DNA of 64,000 nt, taken from assembly GCA_037444075.1 (NCBI GenBank), contig JBBIND010000007.1, forward strand, positions 16,435-80,434. Direction: 5' to 3'. A model generated the notes under the pieces. It searched no databases, was not told the origin of the DNA, and saw nothing but the letters and a program-made list of their open reading frames with translations. Origin of the DNA: JBBIND01 sp037444075. GTDB taxonomy: Bacteria > Acidobacteriota > Terriglobia > Bryobacterales > Bryobacteraceae. This document shows positions 8,567-20,496 of the stretch, piece after piece. The number at the start of each line of letters is the position of its first letter. Positions within the stretch are counted from its first letter, which is position 1. The position numbers were made by a program, and so were the translations under genes.

Positions 8567-9918
8567 CTCTTGCTTTCGAGGATGTAGGTGGGCGCCGCGC
8601 CGACGAGCGTCGAATAGCCCGTCCCGGATGCGTCCGAGAGCCAGCACGAACAGCCTTCGACCTTGCCAAGGTAGACCTGAGGCTGCGAATCCACCAGCAT
8701 CGGGCGGATCTGGATTTCTCCGCCCAGATCAACCGGGAAGGGAACGCTCTTGACCTCCACCCTTTGCTGGACCACGTAAGAGCCGCGCAGGGCTATCCGC
8801 AGAGCGTTTTCCCAGGCGCTCGCCTTGGAAGTGGCGCCATCGAAGGCATGCTGCCCCGCCGTGGCGTCGTTCGGTCTGAGGACGAGTTGCTCGCGGTTGG
8901 CGATGATGAAATCCAGCAGATCAACCGTCTGATCCTGGTAGGTCGTCTTGACAGGCGCCACCAGGCGCGTCCACGGCACATGATCACGGATCGCCTTGCG
9001 CTCACCAGCCGGAAAGCGAGCCGTGACGGCATCGTCGGTGAGCAAAGCGAAAATGGCTCGTTTGTGCGCAAGTTCCGAGCGGAAGCTGTTGACTATGCAA
9101 ACCTTATGGTCGCGGTATGCCCGCACCACAGGGTGGGACAGATCGAAGCGGACCAGGAATTCCTGGACCGTGACGCGGCGATAAATGATGTCGATGACGA
9201 AATCGCCCCGGCGCAGTTCGCCATTGCGATACTCCACCTGCTCCGGATTCACCACTTCGGCCGGATAGCCCTCCCGCCGGAAATACTCCGCCAGCAACTG
9301 GAACTCCCCGGACTGCGTGGGTTGAAAGCCTTGCCGCAATTCCAGAATGGCAATGCGCGGATACTTGCGCTTGTTGAACTGACTGTAGGCCGCCAGCAGC
9401 GCCGAGAGGAGGTGTTTCACGCCTCCTGTCTTGCTGAGCTTGAACTTCTTGCGCAATTCCTTGACAGGCGGCAGGTCGTAGTAGAGATTCGCCAATTCGG
9501 CGCCGAGGGCTTCGCCCGCCGGGGCATCCGCATTGTACTGAGTGAAGTACAGGCTGCCGTTGGAAACCTGAGTGTCCAGCAGCGAGGTCACCGCCCAATA
9601 TGGGTAGCCCGGGTCCACCGAGGCGAGCATCTTCTCAGCAGGCAGTAGCTCCATGCGGGCTAACAGGGCAGGGTTCGCCAGAGCAGCTTTCTTCACCCGG
9701 TCTATAGCCGAAAGCAGAGTTTCCGTAGCTTTCACCAGCCCCGTAAACTGCCGCCGCGGTATGAAATGCGGGCGCAGAACGGGGCAGATGACGCCTGCCG
9801 AGTTGAGCCGCTTGCTTGCCAGCTGCTCGCGCAGCTGAGCCGCCCACTCCTGCGTCTCCGACTCATTGCTTTCGATTAGCTTGTGATACTTGAGGATGGC
9901 CTCATCGCACTGCGTCAT
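8563..9918 (-). CDS. Circularly permuted ATP-grasp-like protein
   Basis: The 451-residue product is not assignable to a known pathway. Its middle has DFVIDIIYRRVTVQEFL followed by NSFRSELAHKRAIFALL, and later LVLRPNDATAGQHAFDG, an arrangement seen in circularly permuted ATP-grasp enzymes related to glutathionylspermidine synthase, which join carboxylates to amines. No signal peptide or membrane segment is seen, so it should be cytoplasmic. It converges on the Wzt-like gene with a 4-bp overlap. ATG 9918 is chosen; a GTG at 9999 would add 27 residues, and neither has a strong ribosome site. Fold assignment is moderate, reaction unknown. Confidence 0.6.
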   Translation of the reverse strand: MTQCDEAILKYHKLIESNESETQEWAAQLREQLASKRLNSAGVICPVLRPHFIPRRQFTGLVKATETLLSAIDRVKKAALANPALLARMELLPAEKMLASVDPGYPYWAVTSLLDTQVSNGSLYFTQYNADAPAGEALGAELANLYYDLPPVKELRKKFKLSKTGGVKHLLSALLAAYSQFNKRKYPRIAILELRQGFQPTQSGEFQLLAEYFRREGYPAEVVNPEQVEYRNGELRRGDFVIDIIYRRVTVQEFLVRFDLSHPVVRAYRDHKVCIVNSFRSELAHKRAIFALLTDDAVTARFPAGERKAIRDHVPWTRLVAPVKTTYQDQTVDLLDFIIANREQLVLRPNDATAGQHAFDGATSKASAWENALRIALRGSYVVQQRVEVKSVPFPVDLGGEIQIRPMLVDSQPQVYLGKVEGCSCWLSDASGTGYSTLVGAAPTYILESKS

Positions 9919-10115
9919 GCTTAATGCTGCCTGTGATAGTAATCTCAGTATCGCACAGGGCCGCCTGAAACGGTACTGTTGAAGGGGCGCAGAATCCACC
10001 TAACTGATTAATAATAAACACTTTATAGAAAATAAATTTCTCCCAGCAGAGAATGGTGCTCCCCGGCTGGGGCGGGCCTGGAGCAGGTTTCTTTCGAGAC
10101 TCCCTGACGGCCTGA
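9919..10115. other. AT-rich intergenic region
   Basis: This stretch includes a markedly AT-rich patch (about 10005-10045, CTGATTAATAATAAACAC and following) in an otherwise GC-rich window, the likely promoter area of the ATP-grasp-like gene. A GC-rich inverted repeat (TGCTCC/GGAGCA with inner CCCC/GGGG) near 10050-10085 lies just after the ABC ATPase gene but has no clear T-run. No gene is seen. Confidence 0.4.
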
Positions 10116-10853
10116 TTACCTGATCTTCTCGTCCCGCTCGATTTTACCGTCGCGAAGGTGGATCACACGATGCGCGTGCATGGCGATATCGTGTTCGTGG
10201 GTCACCAGGATGATCGTGTTGCCCTGCTGGTGCAGGCGGTCAAACAGCCCCATGATTTCTACGCCCGTCGCAGAGTCGAGGTTCCCGGTGGGCTCATCGG
10301 CCAGCAGAATGGACGGTTGATTGACCAGCGCGCGGGCGATGGCGACACGCTGACGCTGACCGCCCGACAACTCACTGGGCTTGTGGTACATGCGCGGCTC
10401 CAGGTCGACATGAACCAGAGTCTGGCGGGCGCGCTCCTGGCGGGTGGCTGCGTCGATGCCGGCGTAGATGAGCGGCAATTCGACGTTGTGCAGCGCCGTG
10501 GCCCTAGGCAACAGGTTGAAGGTCTGGAAGACGAAACCGATCTCTTTGTTTCGGATCGCGGCCAGTTCGTCGTCGTTCATGGAACTGACCAGGCGGCCGT
10601 TGATGTAGTACTGGCCCTTGGTTGGCGTGTCCAGGCAGCCGATCAGGTTCATGAGAGTCGACTTGCCCGAACCGGACGGTCCCATGAGGGCCACGTATTC
10701 GCCATAGTGGATCTCGACATCGACGCCGGCGACCGCGTGGATTTCCTGGTCGCCCATGATATAGGTCTTCCACAAGTCAAAAGTGCGGATAACGATGCCG
10801 TCCCGTTTGAAATTCTCACCCTGCTGAGTGAGCGCGTCGGCTGCTTTTGCCAT
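10116..10853 (-). CDS. ABC transporter ATPase, MacB/LolD type
   Basis: ATPase of a tripartite or lipoprotein-type ABC system, cytoplasmic face of the inner membrane. The 245-residue chain is complete: Walker A GPSGSGKST (58-66), Q-loop Gln110, signature LSGGQ (162-166), Walker B ILLADE (182-187), H-loop His219. The segments NKEIGFVFQTFNLLPRATA and ADEPTGNLDS are characteristic of the MacB/LolD group. It lies 79 bp downstream of the adaptor gene, presumably in one transcript. The permease normally encoded next is missing: the following minus-strand gene is the ATP-grasp-like one. Confidence 0.9.
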   Translation of the reverse strand: MAKAADALTQQGENFKRDGIVIRTFDLWKTYIMGDQEIHAVAGVDVEIHYGEYVALMGPSGSGKSTLMNLIGCLDTPTKGQYYINGRLVSSMNDDELAAIRNKEIGFVFQTFNLLPRATALHNVELPLIYAGIDAATRQERARQTLVHVDLEPRMYHKPSELSGGQRQRVAIARALVNQPSILLADEPTGNLDSATGVEIMGLFDRLHQQGNTIILVTHEHDIAMHAHRVIHLRDGKIERDEKIR

Positions 10854-10932
10854 AAGTGGTTACTCCGGAAAACTCTCTGAGAGAAACTATCCCTATGTCT
10901 TTGGCGAAACCTTGGGCCGCCAAGGTTACCCC

Positions 10933-12372
10933 TTAGGGGGAGGAAGAGGAAGATGACGTCTGGGTGGGGGCCCTGTTGTCCACCTTCACGCGGGTCTCAT
11001 TGCGCAGGGTGCGGATTACCCGATAGCTGCCGGTGATGATCTCCTCGCCTTCCTTAAGTCCTTCCAAAACTTCGAGATCGGTGGCTCCCGTGATGCCGGG
11101 GTCCACTTTCCGATACACGGCGCGCCCCTCCGCGATGACGAACACACCCTGAATCTCTTCCTTCCGGGCCTTCTCTTTGGCCGGGTCAGGCTGGGTTGCC
11201 GCCTTCACGCCTTCCCTACTGGGCGGTTCCAAGTCTCCACGTTGCCGGACGGTCAGCGCCTGGATGGGTATCGACAGCACTTCGTCGCGGGTGGCGGTGG
11301 TGACCTTCGCCGTGCAGGACAACCCCGGGCGGATCTCTGCCGGAGGATCATTGAGCGCGATCACTACCTTAAAATCTTTGGCTTCCTGGCTGGAAATGGC
11401 GCTCTGCGAGGCTGCCAGACCAGTGGAGCGCAGAATGGCCGTGTTGCCGATTTCGATCACGCGGCCCTTGAAGGTGGAACCCTGGATGGCGTCGATGGTG
11501 ATGTCGGCCACCTGATCCAATTTCACATTCACGATGTCGGTTTCGTCCACTTTCACTTCGGCCGTGATGAGGGACATGTCCGCGATGGTCATGATCAGGC
11601 TGGCGGGTGAGTTCTGAATGCCGGGCACCACGGTTTCGCCTACGCGCACAGGCAGGTTGGTCACAATGCCATCGATGGGGGAGACCACGTAAGTGCGCTG
11701 CAGCACGTCCATGGATCGCTTCAGGTTGGCCTGCGAGAGAGCGACGCGCTTTTGCGAGGCAGCCAGTGTGGAAACCAGTTGCGTGCGTTGGGCGCCGGCC
11801 TGGGAGAGGCGCGACTCGGTCTCCCGCAACCCGGCCTGCAACGCGTCGTACTCGGCTTTCCTTTGATCAAACTCCTGCTTGCTTATCAGCTTGGCCTCGA
11901 ACAGTTGCTGGGCGCGGCTGAAATTGAGCCGGGAGCGTTCCAATTCCGCCTTGGCGCGGTCAATAGAAGCTTGTGCCGTGCGGATATTTTCGTCCGCAGC
12001 CTTCAAAGACGCTTCAGCGGCGGCGGCTTCCGCCTGCGCCGAACTGACGGCTGCCTGCTGCGCGGCTACCTCAGCTTCCGGCTGAACGGATTCGAGCCGT
12101 GCCAGAAGTTGGCCTTTCTTGACATGCTGCCCTTCGACGACAGCGATTTCGATGATGCGCGAAGGCGAGATGGCGTTGGTTCCTACGTTAATGTAATTAC
12201 GCGGCCTGATTTCCCCGGAGGCGGTCACCAGGGAGGTAAGATCTTGACGCAGAACGCGCCCCGTTTGAACCGTCACCACATCCCGCTTGCTGTACTGGAT
12301 TCCGCCAATGACGCCGCCCGTGGCGAGCAGCGCCACACAGACGACCAACAAAATCTTCCATTTCCGCTTCAC
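10933..12372 (-). CDS. Periplasmic adaptor (membrane fusion protein), MacA/HlyD type
   Basis: Links an inner-membrane transporter to an outer-membrane channel. The 479-residue product has an N-terminal membrane anchor (residues 6-25), a biotinyl-lipoyl half motif near GQHVKKGQLLARLE (about 81-94), a long Ala/Glu-rich coiled-coil hairpin (about 97-215), the second lipoyl half DGIVTNLPVRVGETV, then beta-barrel and membrane-proximal domains. The C-terminus ends in a Ser run (TQTSSSSSSP). Start is GTG with GAGAGG 9-10 nt upstream. It is followed by the ATPase gene and forms the MacA-MacB-type pair, minus the permease. Confidence 0.88.
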   Translation of the reverse strand: MKRKWKILLVVCVALLATGGVIGGIQYSKRDVVTVQTGRVLRQDLTSLVTASGEIRPRNYINVGTNAISPSRIIEIAVVEGQHVKKGQLLARLESVQPEAEVAAQQAAVSSAQAEAAAAEASLKAADENIRTAQASIDRAKAELERSRLNFSRAQQLFEAKLISKQEFDQRKAEYDALQAGLRETESRLSQAGAQRTQLVSTLAASQKRVALSQANLKRSMDVLQRTYVVSPIDGIVTNLPVRVGETVVPGIQNSPASLIMTIADMSLITAEVKVDETDIVNVKLDQVADITIDAIQGSTFKGRVIEIGNTAILRSTGLAASQSAISSQEAKDFKVVIALNDPPAEIRPGLSCTAKVTTATRDEVLSIPIQALTVRQRGDLEPPSREGVKAATQPDPAKEKARKEEIQGVFVIAEGRAVYRKVDPGITGATDLEVLEGLKEGEEIITGSYRVIRTLRNETRVKVDNRAPTQTSSSSSSP

Positions 12373-12453
12373 GAGTCGATACCTCTCCCGCCTGTATAAG
12401 ACGTAGCAATACTGCCTTTAGTTCGCTAATTCCATCCTACCACCCGGATTTGG

Positions 12454-12729
12454 TCAACGTTCTTCGAGCCAGGTGACTTTGGCGGGCGGAGTATTGCCGC
12501 AGGCAATGGATGCCGCCATGCCGCTCGCGAGCAAGGCGCAGGCGTTATCCGTGGCGGCGCGCAGGGCCTGTTCACTCGTAGCCGCGGCTGCTGTTCGGCA
12601 GATCTGCCGGCCGCCGAAACTCATGCAAACCTCCACCCTGTAACGGCGTGCGCCCATCGTCGAATGGAGCAGGACGCCCGCCAGAACGGCTGCCAGAATC
12701 AGGGTGATCCACACTGCGGGTTTCTTCAA
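12454..12729 (-). CDS. Small membrane-anchored or secreted protein, unknown
   Basis: A 91-residue product with one N-terminal hydrophobic segment (about residues 5-22) and a C-terminal part of about 65 residues that contains four cysteines (VCMSF, RQICRT, NACALL, IACGN), so it could be disulphide-stabilised outside the cytoplasm. I do not recognise the family. It begins 8 bp after accA on the same strand and so belongs to the dnaE-accA operon. Confidence 0.6.
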   Translation of the reverse strand: MKKPAVWITLILAAVLAGVLLHSTMGARRYRVEVCMSFGGRQICRTAAAATSEQALRAATDNACALLASGMAASIACGNTPPAKVTWLEER

Positions 12730-12737
12730 ACCGCCTC

Positions 12738-13583
12738 CTACCCGAAGAAATTGCCCATGTTCCGGAACTTCTCGTAGCGTTGCTCCACGAGTTGCTCCGG
12801 GCTCAGCAGGGACAGTTCGTCCAACGTCTCCACAAGAGCCTCCCTCAACCGGGCGGCAGCTTCGTCCGGGTCCTCCTGCGCGCCGCCGAGCGGCTCGGGG
12901 ATGACGCCGTCGATGAGGCCCAGCCGCAACAGGTCGGCCGAGGTGAGTTTCAGCGCCGCGGCGGCTTTTTCGGCCAGCCCGGAATCACGCCAGATGATGG
13001 CGGCGCAGCTTTCCGGCGAGATGACGCTGTAAATGGCGTTCTCCAACATGAAGACGCGGTTGGCCACGCCCAGCGCCAAAGCCCCGCCGCTGCCTCCCTC
13101 ACCGATGACCACCGAGATGACGGGGACCGTCAGGCGGGACATCTCACGGAGATTGAGGGCGATCGCCTCCGCCTGCCCGCGCTCCTCGGCATCCACTCCG
13201 GGATAGGCTCCCGGGGTGTCCAGTAAAGCGATCACGGGGCGGTTGAACTTGGCCGCCAGTTGCATGACCCGCAAGGCCTTCCGGTAGCCCTCTGGCTTGG
13301 GCATGCCGAAGTTGCGGTAGAGTTTCTGTTTCGTGTCGCGGCCTTTTTGTTGGGCCACCACCATCACGGGGCGGTTTTCGAAAAAGCCCATGCCGCAGAC
13401 TACTGCCGGGTCGTCCCCGTAGTGGCGGTCGCCGTGGAGTTCCTGGAAATCCCTGATCAGCTTCTGGATGTAGTCCAGTGAATGCGGGCGCTTGGGATGC
13501 CGGGCCAGTTGTACGTTGCGCCAGGTCGCGCTGAGGTCATCGGCTCCGTCCGGCCTCTGACCGGCTTGTTGTGGTGTTTCCAT
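12738..13583 (-). CDS. accA: Acetyl-CoA carboxylase carboxyltransferase, alpha subunit
   Basis: Transfers carboxyl from biotin carboxyl-carrier protein to acetyl-CoA to make malonyl-CoA, the first step of fatty-acid synthesis. Recognised from RHPKRPHSLDYIQKLIRDF, ELHGDRHYGDDPAVVCG, RNFGMPKPEGYRKALRVMQ and IGEGGSGGALALGVANRV, all standard AccA segments. At 281 residues it is shorter than the about 320 of enterobacterial AccA, the difference being mainly at the N-terminus. GAGGA lies 5 nt before the ATG. It starts 7 bp after the dnaE stop; dnaE-accA adjacency is common in bacteria. Confidence 0.96.
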   Translation of the reverse strand: METPQQAGQRPDGADDLSATWRNVQLARHPKRPHSLDYIQKLIRDFQELHGDRHYGDDPAVVCGMGFFENRPVMVVAQQKGRDTKQKLYRNFGMPKPEGYRKALRVMQLAAKFNRPVIALLDTPGAYPGVDAEERGQAEAIALNLREMSRLTVPVISVVIGEGGSGGALALGVANRVFMLENAIYSVISPESCAAIIWRDSGLAEKAAAALKLTSADLLRLGLIDGVIPEPLGGAQEDPDEAAARLREALVETLDELSLLSPEQLVEQRYEKFRNMGNFFG

Positions 13584-13590
13584 CGGGTCC

Positions 13591-17052
<3,462 letters not shown>

Positions 17053-17062
17053 TCCGGCTACC

Positions 17063-17068
17063 AGTATA
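17063..17068 (-). promoter_or_regulatory. -10-like hexamer before dnaE
   Basis: TATACT on the minus strand ends 10 nt before the dnaE ATG at 17052; no Shine-Dalgarno sequence lies between. Could give a near-leaderless transcript. No convincing -35 is visible. Confidence 0.35.
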
Positions 17069-17110
17069 GTACCTTGCCCGAAGGCCCCCACGGGATTGTG
17101 GGCGCTCGCC

Positions 17111-17116
17111 TATAAT
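17111..17116 (+). promoter_or_regulatory. Perfect -10 hexamer before the OmpA-family gene
   Basis: TATAAT lies 33 nt before the ATG at 17150 in the 97-bp divergent region shared with dnaE. There is no matching -35 at 16-18 bp, so it may depend on an activator or other contacts. Confidence 0.4.
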
Positions 17117-17149
17117 TGGGTTATAAGAATCCTGTTGCCCGGTGCTTCA

Positions 17150-18784
17150 ATGACCATCAAGAGGCTCGCCGCCCTGTTATGGGTTACCCTGCTACCCACT
17201 CTTTCGGGGCAGCAAACATCACCGGTTCAAACTCCCGAAAAGCCCGTAGTGTTCAAGACCGAAGTAGTGGCCCGCAGCACGCCAGCCATCAACTACCGGC
17301 ACCGCAGCGGCGCGACGAAGATCGATTTCGCAGGGACTGCGCTCATGCCGCAGGCTGAGGGTGAAGCCAAGGTGGAAAGCAAGCAGGGCTACATGGAAAT
17401 CGAGGTCGAGTTCAAGGGGATGCACCCGGCCACGCGCTACGGCGCCGAGTACCTCACTTTTGTTCTGTGGGCCATCACGCCCGAGGGCCGGGCCGCCAAT
17501 CTGGGTGAAGTGCTGTTGAACGGGAATCGCGGTAAGTTGAATGTCACGACGGAGTTACAGCTGTTCGGGCTGGTAGTGACAGCCGAGCCGTATTTCGCCG
17601 TCACGGTTCCCAGTGATTTGGTGGTCCTCGAGAACGCGCTGCGCCCGGACACGCGCGGCAAGTTCGAAGTCATCGACGCGCGTTTCGAACTGCTCCAGCG
17701 TGGCCAATATCAGAAGCTTTCCAACCCGCTCTCCCTGACAGTGGACCCCAGGGTGCCTCTGGAGCTTTACGAAGCCCGCAACGCCGTGCAAATTGCCCGC
17801 GCCAGCGGGGCTGACCAATATGCGGGCGAGGTCTTCACGCGAGCGCTGGACTGCTTGGAAAGGGCGGAAGGATATCAGAACCGCAACGCCGGACGCCGCC
17901 CTGTTGCGATGATGGCGCGCGAGGCGGTGCAGCGCGCCGAGGATGCGCGCACGATCGCGATACGGCGGCAGGAAGAGGAGCGGCTGGCTCGGCAGAGGCA
18001 GGAAGCCGCCGACAAGGCCGAGCGGGCGCGTTTGCAGGCTGAGGAGGAAGCGCGCCTGAGAGCTCAAGCCGAGGCAGCCCGGCAAGCCGAAGCCGAGAAG
18101 CGCGCCAAGGCCGAGATGGAGCGCGCCGAAGCCGAGCAGCGGAGGTTGGAAGCCGAGTTGACCGCGGCGCGGGCTGCGGCCGCCAAAGCTCAGGCCGAGG
18201 CTGCCAGGGCTGAGGCCGAAGCGGCGCAAAGCAAGGCGCTGCTCGAGCAGCAACTGGCCAGAGAAGAAGCGTCGCGTGCTCTGCAGGCCGCCGAGGAGGC
18301 CGAACGGCTCAGGCAGCAGGCGATTGCTGAGAAGGCTCAACTGCGCGCCCGCTTGCTTGAGCAGTTCAGCCGCATCCTCGAGACGCGTGACACCGAGCGC
18401 GGCCTCGTGGTCAACATGGGAGACGTGCTGTTTGACACCGGCCGTCACCAGCTCCGCCAGGAGGCCCGCGAGAAACTGGCCCGGCTGTCCGGCATTGTGC
18501 TGGCCTACCCGGGGTTGGTGCTCGAAGCCGAAGGCCATACGGACAGCGTTGGCGCGGACGATTACAATCATGCCTTGTCTGAGAGGCGGGCACAGTCAGT
18601 TCGGGACTACCTGCTCGAGCAGGGGCTTTCGGAGGACGGGGTGGCAGCCCGAGGGCTGGGTGAGACCGCGCCCATCGCATCCAATGACACGGCCCAAGGG
18701 CGCCAGGCCAATCGCCGCGTGGAACTTATCGTCTACGGCGAAGTGATCGGAACCCAGATAGGCCAACTCACACGCGCTCAGTAA
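17150..18784 (+). CDS. OmpA-family peptidoglycan-binding protein with long coiled coil
   Basis: A 544-residue exported protein. A signal peptide (MTIKRLAALLWVTLLPTLSG) is followed by a beta-rich region (about 30-215), then a highly charged Ala/Glu/Arg coiled coil (about 255-410; repeating EEARLRAQAEAARQAEAEKR-like sequence), and a C-terminal OmpA/MotB domain (about 425-540) with VLEAEGHTDSVG, ALSERRAQSVRDYL and QANRRVEL, the residues that bind diaminopimelate in peptidoglycan. It probably tethers the outer membrane or spans the periplasm. The start at 17150 places the signal peptide at the N-terminus; an earlier in-frame start would precede the -10 box. Confidence 0.88.
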   Translation: MTIKRLAALLWVTLLPTLSGQQTSPVQTPEKPVVFKTEVVARSTPAINYRHRSGATKIDFAGTALMPQAEGEAKVESKQGYMEIEVEFKGMHPATRYGAEYLTFVLWAITPEGRAANLGEVLLNGNRGKLNVTTELQLFGLVVTAEPYFAVTVPSDLVVLENALRPDTRGKFEVIDARFELLQRGQYQKLSNPLSLTVDPRVPLELYEARNAVQIARASGADQYAGEVFTRALDCLERAEGYQNRNAGRRPVAMMAREAVQRAEDARTIAIRRQEEERLARQRQEAADKAERARLQAEEEARLRAQAEAARQAEAEKRAKAEMERAEAEQRRLEAELTAARAAAAKAQAEAARAEAEAAQSKALLEQQLAREEASRALQAAEEAERLRQQAIAEKAQLRARLLEQFSRILETRDTERGLVVNMGDVLFDTGRHQLRQEAREKLARLSGIVLAYPGLVLEAEGHTDSVGADDYNHALSERRAQSVRDYLLEQGLSEDGVAARGLGETAPIASNDTAQGRQANRRVELIVYGEVIGTQIGQLTRAQ

Positions 18785-18918
18785 GGCGGAGGGCTTCGTC
18801 GAATCAGACGCCAGCCTGAGCATTCCGCCAAAACTGTCGCCCGCCGGCGGGGTTGATTTCTATTATTGGAAGTTAATACACTTGTGCTTCGGTTTTTATT
18901 TCGATCAGAGGCCCGGCC
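18785..18918. other. Intergenic region with possible promoter
   Basis: Between the OmpA-family gene and the acyl-CoA synthetase. It holds a short GC palindrome (CCCGCCGGCGGG near 18840-18852) and, after it, TTGATT and TAATAC about 15 bp apart, a weak candidate promoter for the downstream gene. Confidence 0.35.
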
Positions 18919-20496
18919 TTGAGATTTGAAATCATACTCTCCCAGGGAGCCGAAGACGCCCCCGCGTTACTGTCTGTTGAGCGCGCTACGTGTACCCATC
19001 AGCAGCTCAGGCAAGCCATACTCAGCTTTAGGGATTTCCTCCACGCCGGGGGGCTCGGCGCCAATGACAGAGTAGCCCTGGTTCTTCCCAACGGACCCGA
19101 GATGGCCGTGGCCTTCCTCGGGACCTGCTGTTTCGCCGCCGCATCTCCCCTAAATCCAGCTCTCAAGAAGAAAGAACTCGTGGATTTGTTGCGGGAATTG
19201 CAGGCCAAAGCAGTGATCCTGAGTCCAGACTCGCCGGACGATGCCTGGCAGGCTGCGTCTGCCCTGAACCTGGCCGTCATTGAGATTACTCCGCGTTTGG
19301 ATGAACCCGCGGGGATGTTCAACGCCACTTGGCACGGGGAGAAGAAGGCTGGCCGTCCACGCCCAGCAGGCCCGGAAGATGTGGCCTTGCTCCTCCACAC
19401 GTCCGGCACCACTTCCCGCCCCAAGACCGTGCCTCTTACGCAGGCCAACCTCGCGGCTTCGGTCCGGAACATCGTGGCCACGCTGAGTCTCGAACCCGGC
19501 GACAGGTGCCTGAACATCATGCCGCTGTTCCATGTTCACGGCCTCATCGGAGGGTTGCTCTCCGCGCTCGCCTCGGGCGGTTCCTGTTTTTGCAGTCCAG
19601 GATTTCAGGCATATCAGTTCTTCCGCTGGCTGGATAAGTTTCAACCCACGTGGTACACCGCCGTGCCCACCATGCACCAGGCCATTCTGTCGCGGGCCCG
19701 CTACAACGACGCGAGCATAGAGCGTTCGAAGTTGCGTTTTGTCCGGTCGAGTTCTGCACCGCTCCCGGTGAAGGTATGGGCGGAACTGGAACAAACGTTC
19801 TCCGCCCCGGTGATCAATGCCTATGGGATGACGGAGGGCTCCCACCAGATCACGTCCAACCCGTTGCCGCCGGGGCGCAGGAAGCCGGGTACAGTCGGCC
19901 TGGCCGGGCTGACGCAAATCAGCGTGCTGGACCCGCAAGGCCACGTTCTGCCGGCCGGCAGCAAGGGTGAAGTCGCCATTCGGGGTGAGGCGGTGACGTC
20001 CGGCTACCTGGACGCGCCGGAGGCCAACCGGCAGTCCTTCTCGGATGGCTGGCTGCGAACCGGCGACGAGGGCTTCATCGACGAGGAAGGCTACCTGACG
20101 CTTACCGGAAGGCTGAAGGAGCTCATCAATCGAGGCGGTGAGAAGATCTCGCCCTTCGAGGTAGAGGACGCGCTGCTCGCACATCCGTGCGTAGCGCAGG
20201 CGGTAGCTTTCAGCGTGCCCCACGACATCCTCGGCGAGGAGGTGGGGGCGGCTGTCGTCTTGTGTCCGGAAGAACCAGCCACCGAGCAGCAGATAGCCGC
20301 GCACGCGGCTGAGTTACTGGCTCCCTACAAGGTGCCCCGGCGCGTCTGGATTGTAGACCAGATCCCGAAGGGGCCTACCGGGAAACTGCAACGCATCGGA
20401 ATGGCAGGCCGTTTGGCGGAGGCAGTCAGCCGGGCTAGCGAAACGTCCGCAGGCGCCGTAGCATGTCCCGATGCTCCAGAGCAACGGCTCCGGTGA
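18919..20496 (+). CDS. Acyl-CoA synthetase (AMP-forming), oxalyl-CoA synthetase-like
   Basis: Activates a carboxylic acid as acyl-AMP and then acyl-CoA; cytoplasmic. The 525-residue product has the AMP-binding motif LLHTSGTTSRPK (158-169), the A5 motif INAYGMTEGSHQ, the hinge region DGWLRTGDEGFIDEEGYL, NRGGEKISPFEVE, and the catalytic lysine motif PKGPTGKLQR. Overall pattern is close to the short AAE3/oxalate-CoA ligase and FadK-like group, but the substrate is not determined. The start codon is TTG with AGAGG upstream. The last about 30 residues go beyond the conserved family end and overlap, antisense, the 3' end of the LpxD-like gene by 62 bp. Confidence 0.85.
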   Translation: MRFEIILSQGAEDAPALLSVERATCTHQQLRQAILSFRDFLHAGGLGANDRVALVLPNGPEMAVAFLGTCCFAAASPLNPALKKKELVDLLRELQAKAVILSPDSPDDAWQAASALNLAVIEITPRLDEPAGMFNATWHGEKKAGRPRPAGPEDVALLLHTSGTTSRPKTVPLTQANLAASVRNIVATLSLEPGDRCLNIMPLFHVHGLIGGLLSALASGGSCFCSPGFQAYQFFRWLDKFQPTWYTAVPTMHQAILSRARYNDASIERSKLRFVRSSSAPLPVKVWAELEQTFSAPVINAYGMTEGSHQITSNPLPPGRRKPGTVGLAGLTQISVLDPQGHVLPAGSKGEVAIRGEAVTSGYLDAPEANRQSFSDGWLRTGDEGFIDEEGYLTLTGRLKELINRGGEKISPFEVEDALLAHPCVAQAVAFSVPHDILGEEVGAAVVLCPEEPATEQQIAAHAAELLAPYKVPRRVWIVDQIPKGPTGKLQRIGMAGRLAEAVSRASETSAGAVACPDAPEQRLR

